NCBI RefSeq assembly: GCF_037652055.1
Contig: NZ_JBBKAH010000012.1
Coordinates: 124,001-188,000, forward strand
Length of the DNA: 64,000 bases
Direction: 5' to 3'
Source of the DNA: Pelagibius sp037652055
GTDB taxonomy: Bacteria > Pseudomonadota > Alphaproteobacteria > Kiloniellales > Kiloniellaceae
Part shown: one piece after another, positions 45,356 to 53,264 of the stretch
Numbering within the stretch: position 1 is the first letter of the stretch
Layout: every line of letters begins with the position of its first letter
Position numbers and translations under genes: made by a program
Notes under the pieces: generated by a model
Database searches by the model: none
Seen by the model: the letters and a program-made list of their open reading frames with translations, nothing else
What the model was told of the DNA's origin: nothing

Positions 45356-46543
45356 ATGACGGCGCCGCCTGTCCAGGCTTATGGTTCAGGGATGCGCATT
45401 TGGCTCTGGCTGGCGAGCCTCGCCGTCGTGGTCTTCCTGTCCCTTTGGCCCTTCCGCTTCCGGCCGGCGTTGGCGACGCACAGCGCCTGGCTGGAACTGG
45501 CGGCGAGTTGGGGATGGCGCACGGATACGCTCGACGCGGCAGGCAACATCGCTTTGTTCGTTCCGGTCGGCGTGCTCGGCATGCTGGCGCTGAGGCGGCT
45601 TGCCAAGCCGTGGCGGGCCGCCGCCGTCATCGGGCTCGCCTTTGCCGTCGCTGTCGCGGCGCAGGCGGCGCAGGTCATCATCCCGGTCCGTACGGCAACG
45701 CTGGTCGACGTTTTCTGGAACATGGTCGGCCTGCTGCCGGCCCTTGCCCTCGGGCTGCTGCCCTGGTCGCTATGGCCGCAGGCCTCGGCATTGCGCGCGC
45801 GGCTGCGGGTGCTGCCCTGGCTGATTCTGGCCGTCTGGATCACCTACCGGCTGGTGCCCTTCGTGCCGACCTCCGAGTGGGAGCTGATGCGCGAGAACCT
45901 GCTGTACCTGGCGTTCGAGCCGGAGATCGTACCGCCCCTGCTCGTGGTCAATACTGCGGCCTGGCTCGCGGCCGGATTTCTCATGCAGGCCGGCGATGGG
46001 CGGGGTCGCCTGGACCTGCTGCTGCCGCTGCTGATGGTCCTGGTCATGGCGCTGGAGGTGGTCATCGTCGTCGGTGGCGGGCTCACGGCCGATAACCTCG
46101 CAGGAGGCCTGCTCGCCCTGGTGCTGTGGTTCGGCGTCGGGCGCCGGCTGGTGCGCCCCGCGCTGCTGGTCCTGCCGCTGCTGGCTTGCGCCGTCCTGGT
46201 CAACGGGCTCTGGCCCTTCGCCTTCGCGCCGCGGCTAATCTCACCCTTCAATTGGATTCCCTTCGCCGCCCTGATGGACGGCGGCATGCCCGGCAACCTG
46301 CTGGCGCTGACCTACAAGTTCTACCTCTATGCCGCCGCCTGCATTGCGTTGCATGCGCTGGTTCGCCGCTGGCGCGTGACCGCCGCCGGCGCCGCGGCCT
46401 TCGTGCTGGCCGTCGAGGTGGCGCAGTGCTTCCAGCCCTGGCATGTGCCGGACATCACCGATCCGCTGGTGGTTCTCTTCGCCTGCGTGGTGGGGGCCGC
46501 CTTTACCTCGCCACCGGCGCCGGCGAGAGTCGCCAACGCCTAG
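45356..46543 (+). CDS. VanZ-family membrane protein with duplicated domain
   Basis: A 395-residue protein with about ten transmembrane segments. It carries two VanZ-like units: GNIALFVPVGVLGMLALRRL in the first half and SPFNWIPFAALM with GNLLALTYKFYLYAAACIAL in the second. The matched spacing suggests internal duplication. ATG 45392 (MRIWLWLASLAVVVF) is a shorter alternative start at the first helix; neither start has a good ribosome binding site. VanZ in enterococci gives low-level teicoplanin resistance, but most relatives have no known role. The gene runs convergently into the PrpF-like gene, 18 bases apart. Confidence 0.8.
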   Translation: MTAPPVQAYGSGMRIWLWLASLAVVVFLSLWPFRFRPALATHSAWLELAASWGWRTDTLDAAGNIALFVPVGVLGMLALRRLAKPWRAAAVIGLAFAVAVAAQAAQVIIPVRTATLVDVFWNMVGLLPALALGLLPWSLWPQASALRARLRVLPWLILAVWITYRLVPFVPTSEWELMRENLLYLAFEPEIVPPLLVVNTAAWLAAGFLMQAGDGRGRLDLLLPLLMVLVMALEVVIVVGGGLTADNLAGGLLALVLWFGVGRRLVRPALLVLPLLACAVLVNGLWPFAFAPRLISPFNWIPFAALMDGGMPGNLLALTYKFYLYAAACIALHALVRRWRVTAAGAAAFVLAVEVAQCFQPWHVPDITDPLVVLFACVVGAAFTSPPAPARVANA

Positions 46544-46561
46544 CTGCGGAAGCTGCGGAGC

Positions 46562-47674
46562 CTATTCCGCTGCCTCGGCCATCTGCGGCCAGGCGGCGGC
46601 GGGGACGTAGATCTCGCCGCGCATCAGCTTGCGCGCGGTCCGCAGGGTGCCCGCCGAGCGCAGGGTGATGTTGCCCTTGCCGGGGTCGGCGTCGACCAGC
46701 AGCTCGATCTCGCCGGAGGGATGCTCGATCCTGATCGGGTAGGGCTTTTCCTTCGGCAGCGCGACATAGGGTGCGGCGACACCGTCTTCCAGCAGGCAGC
46801 AGCAGGACAGGCAGATGGCGCCGGTCACCGCGTGCGCGGCGTGGGTTTTGTGCGGCACGAAGTAGCGCGACGTGATGGTGCCGCCGAAGCGCGGCTTGGC
46901 CAGCAGAATCACCTTGGGCACCACTTTCTCGGACACGTCGCCCAGGCCCATCATCTCGCCGGCCTTGCGACGGATCTTCTCGATGCGCGCGAACATCTCC
47001 TTGTCGGCGTCCAGTTCGGCCGCCGTCTCGTAGCCGGTCTTGCCGACGGACTCCGCCGCCAGGATCATCACCGGCATGGCCGCGTCCATGCAGGTCACCT
47101 CGATGCCGTCGATGACGTCGATGGCGTTGCCGGTGGGCAGCAGCTTGCCGCAGGTGGAACCGGCGACGTCCATGAAGTTCAGCTTGATCGGCGCGGCGGT
47201 GCCGGGCACGCCGTCGATGGCGGTATCGCCCTCGTAGTTCACCTTGCCGCCCGGCGTCTCGACGATCGCCTCGATCTTGGCGTCGATGTTCACGTGATAG
47301 ATGCGCACGCGGCTGACGTCGCCCTGCGGCTTCACCATGCCGGTCTCCAGGGCGAAGGGGCCGACGCCGGCCATGATGTTGCCGCAGGGCGGGTTGGTGT
47401 CGACCCGCGCGGCCTCGACCTCGACCTGGGCGAAGAGGTAGTCGACGTCGACGTCCGGGCGCTGCGAGGGGCTGACGATTGCGACCTTGCTGGTCAGCGT
47501 GGTGGCGCCGCCGACACCGTCGATCTGCCGCGCGTCCGGCGAGCCCAGGGCCGCGAGCAGCACCCGGTCGCGCTGGGCCGGGTCGGACGGCAGGTCCTTG
47601 GCCATGAAGTAGGGGCCCTTGGAGGTGCCCCCGCGCATGAGGATGCAGGGGATGGCGACTTGCGAGGCGGGCAT
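46562..47674 (-). CDS. PrpF/GalD-family isomerase (4-oxalomesaconate tautomerase-like)
   Basis: A 370-residue member of the diaminopimelate-epimerase-fold PrpF family. IPCILMRGGTSKGPYFMAKD at the start, QIDGVGGATTLTSKVAIV, DTNPPCGNIMAGVGPFALE and TGAICLSCCCLLEDGV are diagnostic, with Cys in NPPCGN a likely catalytic residue. It may be GalD (gallate degradation) or a methylaconitate isomerase; none of the other gallate or methylcitrate genes lies in the window. A GTG at 47707 would extend it by 11 residues. Confidence 0.85.
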   Translation of the reverse strand: MPASQVAIPCILMRGGTSKGPYFMAKDLPSDPAQRDRVLLAALGSPDARQIDGVGGATTLTSKVAIVSPSQRPDVDVDYLFAQVEVEAARVDTNPPCGNIMAGVGPFALETGMVKPQGDVSRVRIYHVNIDAKIEAIVETPGGKVNYEGDTAIDGVPGTAAPIKLNFMDVAGSTCGKLLPTGNAIDVIDGIEVTCMDAAMPVMILAAESVGKTGYETAAELDADKEMFARIEKIRRKAGEMMGLGDVSEKVVPKVILLAKPRFGGTITSRYFVPHKTHAAHAVTGAICLSCCCLLEDGVAAPYVALPKEKPYPIRIEHPSGEIELLVDADPGKGNITLRSAGTLRTARKLMRGEIYVPAAAWPQMAEAAE

Positions 47675-47850
47675 GGCGGTGATCCGTAAAGTGTTGTTCG
47701 CGCGCACTATAGTCAGCGGGCGCCGGCTCTGCCAGCCCCCTGCTTCGGGGCCGGGACGATCACGCGGCGCTCGCGTGGCTTTGAGTTTGCCGGCAGCGGC
47801 TGCCGGGGCAGACTGCGGCAGTCACCTTCTTTCCCCTGCTGGATTTCCAG

Positions 47851-48690
47851 ATGCGCCGCACCGTCCTCTTCATGGTCCTGATCCTGCCGCTGGCCGCCTT
47901 CACCTCGGCCGAGCGTCTCTTCGCACCCTCGGCGGACCCGTGGCCGCGCTGGGAGGCGCACGATCCTCAAAGCCATGAGGTTATCGACGCCGCGGCCTGG
48001 GACGGCCTGCTGCGGCAAGTGGTCGTAGCAGGCGCCGACGGCATCAACCGGGTCGACTATCAGGCCCTGGCCGGGCCGGAGAAAGATCGGCTCGCGCGCA
48101 TCGTCGCCGGTTTCGCAGCCGTTCCGGTCAGCCGCTACAATCGTGACGAACAGCTTGCCTACTGGATCAACCTCTATAACGCCGCGACCCTGCAGGTGGT
48201 GGCGGCGCACTATCCGGTCGCCTCGATCCGCGACATCGACATCTCGCCGGGCTGGTTCGCCGACGGCCCCTGGGACGCCAGGCTGGTGACGGTCGAAGGC
48301 GAGGCGCTCACCTTGAACGACATCGAGCACCGCATCCTGCGGCCGCTGTGGCGGGACCCGCGTATTCACTACGCGGTGAATTGCGCCTCGCTCGGCTGTC
48401 CCAACCTGGCCGCCGCGGCCTACGCGGGCGCGGATATCGACAGGCAGCTGGAACAGGCGGCGCGGGCCTACGTCAACCATCCGCGCGGGGTCAGTCTGGA
48501 CGGCCGTCGGACCGTCGTCTCCAAGATCTATGATTGGTTCCTGGAGGACTTCGGCGGCTCCACCGAAGGCCTGCTGGCGCACCTGCGGCGCTATGCCCGT
48601 GCGCCGCTTGCCGGCCGCCTGGCCGAAGTGGAGTCCATCGATGGCACCGCCTACGACTGGGCCCTGAACGACGCCGCGGGTGCTCGCTGA
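47851..48690 (+). CDS. DUF547-domain exported protein
   Basis: A 279-residue protein with a signal peptide (ending TSAERLF region) and a DUF547 domain: EQLAYWINLYNAATLQVVAA, LTLNDIEHRILRPLWRDPRI and HYAVNCASLGCPNL. The Asn and His/Cys residues of these motifs are the conserved part of the family. A papain-like or thiol-based activity has been suggested for the fold, but I know no proven reaction. It is divergent from the PrpF-like gene across a 176-base gap. Confidence 0.85.
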   Translation: MRRTVLFMVLILPLAAFTSAERLFAPSADPWPRWEAHDPQSHEVIDAAAWDGLLRQVVVAGADGINRVDYQALAGPEKDRLARIVAGFAAVPVSRYNRDEQLAYWINLYNAATLQVVAAHYPVASIRDIDISPGWFADGPWDARLVTVEGEALTLNDIEHRILRPLWRDPRIHYAVNCASLGCPNLAAAAYAGADIDRQLEQAARAYVNHPRGVSLDGRRTVVSKIYDWFLEDFGGSTEGLLAHLRRYARAPLAGRLAEVESIDGTAYDWALNDAAGAR

Positions 48691-48786
48691 CGAGCGCAAG
48701 CCGAATTGTCCGCTGAACCGGCGCTCTCGGCAGCAGGCGGTCCGCTGGGCGGTGCAGCCGCGCTATGACGGGACGGCGCGGCCGCG

Positions 48787-49605
48787 TTAGGAAGGGGACG
48801 CCGCGAGGCCGGCGATGAGATCCAGCCAGAATTTCTTTTCCAGCGCGCGCGGCAGGTCGGTGGGCTGCTGCACCGTCATCAGGAAGGCGCCGGGTCCGCC
48901 GACCACGTGCCGGCGGAAATAGTCGGGCAGGCCCTCGTTGCCGCCGAAGACGACGCCGTTGATGGTCATGCCCAGGCGGATGGCGCGGTCGCGCACCTCG
49001 CTGGGGTCGCGGCCGTTGTTGTCGACGCCGTTGGAAAGGACGTTGATGACCGAGCGGCGTGTCGCAAAGGGCGCGGTAAGGCTCAGCCGCACCGCGGACT
49101 CGACGGCCTCGGCGATATCGGTCAGACCGCCGCGCGGTACGTCGACGCTGGAACTGAGCGAGCGGTACATGCCGAAGCCGCGCCGGTCGATGCGTGGCGC
49201 GGCGTCCAGATGCGCGACCACCGCCTCGGCATCGGCGCGGGTCTCGATCACCGTCCAGGGCACCACCACGGCGACCTGGCCGCCGCTCGACCAGGTGAAG
49301 GCGATGAACCCGATGCGCCGCTGCAGGCCGCCGGCGATGCGGGCGAGGAACTCCGGGTCCAGCACGCCGCGTGTGAGGCCGCTGTACTGCAGCCACTCGT
49401 CCTGCTTGGTGATCGAGTCCGACACGTCGATCGCGGTCACCAGGTTGAAGTCGGTGTCCAACGGCATCGGGTGGTCTTCGGAGGCGAGCTGCGGCAGGCC
49501 GGGCAGAAGGTCAAAGGGCCGGTCAAGGGGCCGGGCATCCAGCGGCGCCGACAGCAGCAGCGCGGCGGCAAGGGCCAGGCCAAAGATCAGGAAATTGAAC
49601 CGCAT
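48787..49605 (-). CDS. DUF1194-domain protein (von Willebrand A-like)
   Basis: A 272-residue exported protein: signal peptide to about residue 24, then a VWA-like fold with the metal-ion site DVSDSI (DxSxS) in LVTAIDVSDSITKQDEWL. INVLSNGVDNNGRDPSEVRD and TINGVVFGG follow. DUF1194 is common in Alphaproteobacteria and has no known partner. The next gene upstream is on the same strand but 109 bases away and followed by a strong hairpin, so it is probably a separate unit. Confidence 0.85.
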   Translation of the reverse strand: MRFNFLIFGLALAAALLLSAPLDARPLDRPFDLLPGLPQLASEDHPMPLDTDFNLVTAIDVSDSITKQDEWLQYSGLTRGVLDPEFLARIAGGLQRRIGFIAFTWSSGGQVAVVVPWTVIETRADAEAVVAHLDAAPRIDRRGFGMYRSLSSSVDVPRGGLTDIAEAVESAVRLSLTAPFATRRSVINVLSNGVDNNGRDPSEVRDRAIRLGMTINGVVFGGNEGLPDYFRRHVVGGPGAFLMTVQQPTDLPRALEKKFWLDLIAGLAASPS

Positions 49606-49674
49606 GCATTCTGCTCCTCGCCGGCAACTACAGCAGAGAAGCGCAAAGATGCGGTTAATGGGGAGCTAACCATG

Positions 49675-49703
49675 CCCGCCGCCCGGCTGCGCCGGGCGGC
49701 GGG
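49675..49703 (-). terminator. Perfect 13 bp hairpin after the small winged-helix-like gene
   Basis: CCCGCCGCCCGGC (49675-49687), loop TGC, GCCGGGCGGCGGG (49691-49703). It begins 11 bases after the stop of the 49715-50017 gene. There is no T-run; it is the most stable simple hairpin I found in the window and a likely transcript end. Confidence 0.6.
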
Positions 49704-49714
49704 AGGGGATCAGA

Positions 49715-50017
49715 TCAGGCGGCGATGCCGGTAACCGGCGTGCCCTTGGGCAGGCTGTAGCGCTTGGTCAGCGGGTTGAACATGACTCGGTAGCGCTGCG
49801 CCAGGTCGTCCAGGCGGGCGGCGGCCACAAGGGGATCGAGCCCGGCCGCCTCGGCGATTTCCGCGGCGGTCGAGGGCAGCATCTGGCCGAGGGCGTCGAG
49901 AATGGCGCTCTGGGCGTCCGCGATGGAGGGCTTCTGGTCCATGGTACGGTTGATCCGGCTGCTCAGCCCGGGAAACCGGGCGTAGAATGCGATGACGGGA
50001 ATTTCGACGCTGAACAT
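49715..50017 (-). CDS. Small winged-helix-like hypothetical protein
   Basis: A 100-residue protein. Residues 30-100 look like a winged helix: AQSAILDALGQMLPSTAAEI, AEAAGLDPLVAAARLDDLAQ, RYRVMFNPLTKRYSLPKG, which gives helix-helix-helix and a two-strand wing. ATG 50017 is preceded by AAGGAAG at good distance. Met26 (MDQKPSIADA, 49942) is the alternative and lacks a site. It may bind DNA; no target is evident. Confidence 0.6.
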   Translation of the reverse strand: MFSVEIPVIAFYARFPGLSSRINRTMDQKPSIADAQSAILDALGQMLPSTAAEIAEAAGLDPLVAAARLDDLAQRYRVMFNPLTKRYSLPKGTPVTGIAA

Positions 50018-50170
50018 CTAACGCTTCCTTAACAGAGCGACCCGTTTTGGACACTACCTCCCAAGAGGTAGGAACGCGGGGCATAAGCGGCTTCTGTCTG
50101 AAGCTACGCAGGCGGGCTGCGATGGGTTTCAGGCGGTGCGGGAAAAAATCGGCGGGAGAAAGTGACCGGC

Positions 50171-50746
50171 TCAGGCCTCGGCGGGGGCCTTCAGGGCCTC
50201 GAGGAAGCGGGCGACGGCGCTCTCGAGCGAGGCATCGTTCATCACCGTGACGACGCCGGGGCCGCTCGGCTGGTCGGCGGCGCGGGCGAGGCGGGCCTCG
50301 ACGTCGGCGGCGTCCTCGCGGCCCCGGGCGGCAAGGCGCCTGGCCAGCACCGCCGGCGGGGCGGTGACCACCACCACGGTGGTGGCCGCATGCTTTGCGC
50401 GCGCCGCGGCAATCACCGCGCGCGAGACGTTGGCGATCACCGTGCGCCCTGCGGCGAGCTCATCGGCGATGGAGCCGGGCAGGGCATAGCGCAGGCCGTG
50501 CGCATCCCAGTCGAGGAAGAAGGCGCCGGCGGCACGCTGGCGCTCGAACTCGGCCTCGGAGAGGGTGGCGTGGTCCTCGCTGCCGGGATCGCTGGGGCGG
50601 GTGATGATGCGGCGGGGAAAGACGAAGCGCGGATGGCCGGCCAGCGCCGTCCGGGCGCCCTCGATCAGGCTGTCCTTGCCGGCGCCCGAGGGGCCGACCA
50701 CCAGGATCAGACGGCCTGTCTTCGCCTGTTTCGCCGCTTCGCTCAT
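50171..50746 (-). CDS. phnN: Ribose 1,5-bisphosphate phosphokinase
   Basis: A 191-residue guanylate-kinase-like protein that would phosphorylate ribose 1,5-bisphosphate to PRPP in carbon-phosphorus lyase metabolism. It has the P-loop VVGPSGAGKDSLIEGARTAL at about 16-35, RRIITRPSDPGSEDHATLS and AAGAFFLDWDAHGLRYALP. It is the last gene of a three-gene unit with two other phosphonate-associated genes, which supports PhnN over guanylate kinase. Confidence 0.88.
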   Translation of the reverse strand: MSEAAKQAKTGRLILVVGPSGAGKDSLIEGARTALAGHPRFVFPRRIITRPSDPGSEDHATLSEAEFERQRAAGAFFLDWDAHGLRYALPGSIADELAAGRTVIANVSRAVIAAARAKHAATTVVVVTAPPAVLARRLAARGREDAADVEARLARAADQPSGPGVVTVMNDASLESAVARFLEALKAPAEA

Positions 50747-50760
50747 CTCAGGCGTCCGGC

Positions 50761-51345
50761 TCAGCCTTGGCCGCTGCGCTGGGCGCGTTGCAGCACCGGG
50801 CGGAAATCCTCCAGGCTGGGCGTCACCATCTCCGGATCCTTGGCCAGCTCGTCCCAGCGGCGCAGGGCCACGGCCTCCTCGGCGTAGGGGCGGGCGAGGA
50901 AGGCCTCGGCCTGGGCGGCGGTGAAGGGGCCGCCCTGCACTGCGAGACTGCGCACCGACTCTTCCGAGAGGCGTCCGAAGTAGCCGTCCTCGGCCTGGCA
51001 GAGGTAGCGCTTGGCGGCGACGTGCTGGGCGATCGGCGCGGTCACCGCCGGGCCGAACCAGCGCGCGAGGTAGCCGGCCCCGACGGTCTCGTGCGCCGCG
51101 TCGATGCCGCGCAGCGTGGCGCCTTCATCCTTGGGGTTCACCAGATGGCCGATGTCGTGCAGCAGGGCCGCCGCCACCAGGTCGTCGCTGGCGCCGTTCT
51201 GCTGGGCGAAGGTGGCGCACTGCAGGGCGTGGGTCAGCTGAGTGACCTCCTCGCCGCCGTAGCGGTCCGAGCCCAGCTCGGCCAGCAGGCCCAGGATGTG
51301 GTCGATGGGATCGGCGATCTGTGCGCGCTCGGTGGCCGTGGTCAT
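50761..51345 (-). CDS. PhnZ-like HD-domain oxygenase, phosphonate catabolism
   Basis: A 194-residue HD-fold protein of the phosphonate-operon type. The residues that form the di-iron site of PhnZ are present with near-identical spacing: His39, His63-Asp64 (LLHDIGH), His85, His108 and Asp165. The substrate-loop pair Tyr29-x-x-Glu32 (YGGE) is also kept. PhnZ opens 2-amino-1-hydroxyethylphosphonate to glycine and phosphate, so a similar oxidative C-P cleavage is likely, substrate unknown. It overlaps the DUF1045 gene by four bases. The hydroxylase PhnY is not in this window. Confidence 0.85.
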   Translation of the reverse strand: MTTATERAQIADPIDHILGLLAELGSDRYGGEEVTQLTHALQCATFAQQNGASDDLVAAALLHDIGHLVNPKDEGATLRGIDAAHETVGAGYLARWFGPAVTAPIAQHVAAKRYLCQAEDGYFGRLSEESVRSLAVQGGPFTAAQAEAFLARPYAEEAVALRRWDELAKDPEMVTPSLEDFRPVLQRAQRSGQG

Positions 51346-52109
51346 GAGAGAATCTGTCCTGCTGCTTGGCCGCTTGCCGACGCCGTCTGCGCCGCCCCCA
51401 GGCGGAAGCGCTCGGCGAGCCGGAACGGCTGGTCTCTTGTCGCCTGACTATAAAGGCAGATCTCGCCGACCGGAACGGCTTCGCTGAGCGCCGGGCGGAA
51501 GAGGGCGGCGAGCTGGGTCTGCAGGCGCTCGCGCCGCTCGATCTCGAAAGCAGGGGGGACCAGCGACCCGGTCAGCGTCATGTGGAAGCGGAACTCCTCC
51601 AGCACGTAGGGATAGCCCCATGCGCGCAGCAGCGCTTCCTGGCGCGCGCTGAGCCCCTTATCCAGGCGACGCTGGAGGTCGCGCTCGGCCAGCGGCGCGC
51701 GCAAGCCGTCGAGGTCCCGCACCGCCGCGTCGGCCAGGGCCTGCATTTCCGCTGAAGGGGCGGAGAGGGTGAGGGCGATGAACGGCCCGATGGCCGAGAC
51801 CTTCAGGGCGGGCGCGAGGAAGGCGCGCCGGCCGGCGGCGAAGTCAGCGAGGGCGTCGCGCAGCTGGCCTGGCGAACGGCCGGGCGCCAAGTGAAAGGGC
51901 GCCTTCAGCGTCGCATGGAAGCCGTAGTGGCGCGGGCTCTCGGTCGCCGCGGCGATTTCCGCCGCCGTCCAGCCGTCGAGCGGCGGCGGTTCCAGCAGCG
52001 TCCCGGTCTCGCAGTCGCGGCCAAGCCACTGCTGGGCGAGGCGCCAGAGTCCGCCGGCGGCCGGCGGGGCGTAGTAGACGGCATAGCGCGCTTCGGGATG
52101 GTCGGTCAC
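51342..52109 (-). CDS. DUF1045 phosphonate-operon protein (2H phosphoesterase fold)
   Basis: A 255-residue protein with the two HxT motifs of 2H phosphoesterases: HYGFHATLKAPFHL near residue 62 and RFHMTLTGSLVP near 176. Such proteins accompany carbon-phosphorus lyase genes and probably act on cyclic phosphoribosyl intermediates; this is family knowledge and not shown here. It is the first gene of the unit DUF1045 - HD oxygenase - phnN and its stop overlaps the HD gene as ATGA. Confidence 0.87.
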   Translation of the reverse strand: MTDHPEARYAVYYAPPAAGGLWRLAQQWLGRDCETGTLLEPPPLDGWTAAEIAAATESPRHYGFHATLKAPFHLAPGRSPGQLRDALADFAAGRRAFLAPALKVSAIGPFIALTLSAPSAEMQALADAAVRDLDGLRAPLAERDLQRRLDKGLSARQEALLRAWGYPYVLEEFRFHMTLTGSLVPPAFEIERRERLQTQLAALFRPALSEAVPVGEICLYSQATRDQPFRLAERFRLGAAQTASASGQAAGQILS

Positions 52110-52365
52110 GGCCGGCTCGGGACTCTCGCTGTTCGAACGTTCCGCAGTCTTTTAGCCAGCGGCACGCCCGCCGTACAGACCGCAAGCGGCGACGGTTTTG
52201 TGACGCCACGGTGGCATGGCCGCGCCGCCACCGGAGTCGTCGCCGCTAAGGCGTTCCGGACACGCGCTTAACGAGGAAATTTAACCAAGAACAGCACCAG
52301 TATGTACTTTCGATGACACTGTCGTGACGCTGCCATTATATTAGCGGCAACTTTTCCACGCGTCC

Positions 52366-52393
52366 TTGTACTGCAACAACATGTTGCTATAAG
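52366..52393 (+). promoter_or_regulatory. Promoter with internal palindrome for the LpxH-like gene
   Basis: TTGTAC (52366-52371) and TATAAG (52388-52393) are 16 bp apart. The spacer holds GCAACA-ACA-TGTTGC (52373-52387), including the perfect 10 bp palindrome CAACATGTTG, so a repressor bound there would block RNA polymerase. The start of transcription would be near 52400. Confidence 0.55.
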
Positions 52394-52420
52394 CCGCAGA
52401 AAGATCGCTTCTTTTTGCGG
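52394..52420 (+). promoter_or_regulatory. 5' leader hairpin of the LpxH-like transcript
   Basis: CCGCAGAAAG (52394-52403) and CTTTTTGCGG (52411-52420) pair over 10 bp with one G-T wobble. The stem begins at or just before the expected transcript start, which would place it at the 5' end of the mRNA, 28 bases before the ATG. Confidence 0.45.
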
Positions 52421-52447
52421 TCTACTCGACATCTGCGGAGTCGATTC

Positions 52448-53248
52448 ATGGACAGCCTGGCCTCTCATTCGCGCCCCGCGCGCTATCGCACGATCTTCAT
52501 CTCCGACATCCATCTCGGGACGCGGGGCTGCAAGGCGGACTACCTGCTGGACTTCATCAAGCACACCGACTGCGAGACGCTGTACCTGGTCGGCGACATC
52601 GTCGACGGCTGGCGCCTGAAGCGCACCTGGTACTGGCCGCAGGCGCACAACGACGTGGTGCAGAAGCTGCTGCGCAAGGTGCGCAAGGGCATGCGCCTCG
52701 TCTACGTGCCCGGCAATCACGACGAGTTCCTGCGCGACTATCTCGGCAGCCACTTCGGCGGCGTCGAGGTGACCCGGCAGGCGATCCACGAGACCGCCGA
52801 CGGCAAGCGCCTGCTGGTGATCCACGGCGACGAGTTCGACGGCGTGGTGAAGTATGCGCGCTGGCTGGCGCTGCTCGGCGACTGGGCCTACGTCACCATG
52901 CTGCACGTGAATACCTGGTTCAACTACCTGCGCCGCAAGCTGGGCTTCGGCTACTGGTCGCTGTCGGCCTACCTCAAGCACCGGGTGAAGAACGCCGTGC
53001 AGTTCATCAGCAACTTCGAGCAGGCGGTGGTCGACGAGGCCAAGCGCCACGGCGTCGACGGCGTCGTTTGCGGCCACATCCACCTGGCCGAGATGCGCCT
53101 GATCGACGGCATCCTCTACATCAACGACGGCGACTGGGTGGAGAGCTGCACCGCCCTGGTCGAGCACATGGACGGCCGGCTGGAGATCCTGCCCTGGGCG
53201 GAGCTGAGGGCCTTTCCCATGCTGCAACCCGTCTCGGCCGCCGCCTGA
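52448..53248 (+). CDS. Metallophosphoesterase, UDP-2,3-diacylglucosamine diphosphatase-like
   Basis: A 266-residue metallophosphatase with all metal-site blocks: FISDIHLG, YLVGDIVDGW, YVPGNHDEF, LLVIHGDEFD and VCGHIHLAEM. The long helical insert WFNYLRRKLGFGYWSLSAYL is seen in the LpxH-like group that many Alphaproteobacteria encode beside a GT4 glycosyltransferase, as here. A role in lipid A or glycolipid assembly is likely. The ATG at 52448 has GCGGAG eight bases before it. Confidence 0.87.
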   Translation: MDSLASHSRPARYRTIFISDIHLGTRGCKADYLLDFIKHTDCETLYLVGDIVDGWRLKRTWYWPQAHNDVVQKLLRKVRKGMRLVYVPGNHDEFLRDYLGSHFGGVEVTRQAIHETADGKRLLVIHGDEFDGVVKYARWLALLGDWAYVTMLHVNTWFNYLRRKLGFGYWSLSAYLKHRVKNAVQFISNFEQAVVDEAKRHGVDGVVCGHIHLAEMRLIDGILYINDGDWVESCTALVEHMDGRLEILPWAELRAFPMLQPVSAAA

Positions 53249-53264
53249 GAGGCCACCCAAGAGA

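Larger units (their letters stand above)
52110..52447. other. 338-base divergent promoter region
   Basis: Lies between the phosphonate unit and the LpxH-like gene. The right half (from 52260) is unusually AT-rich. It carries a good promoter with an embedded palindrome and a leader hairpin for the rightward gene. For the leftward unit I see no clear boxes. No gene is apparent. Confidence 0.6.

Noticed and set aside
47706..47711. TATAGT box before the PrpF-like gene on the minus strand
   Set aside because: It resembles a -10 box but no acceptable -35 box lies 16-18 bp upstream.
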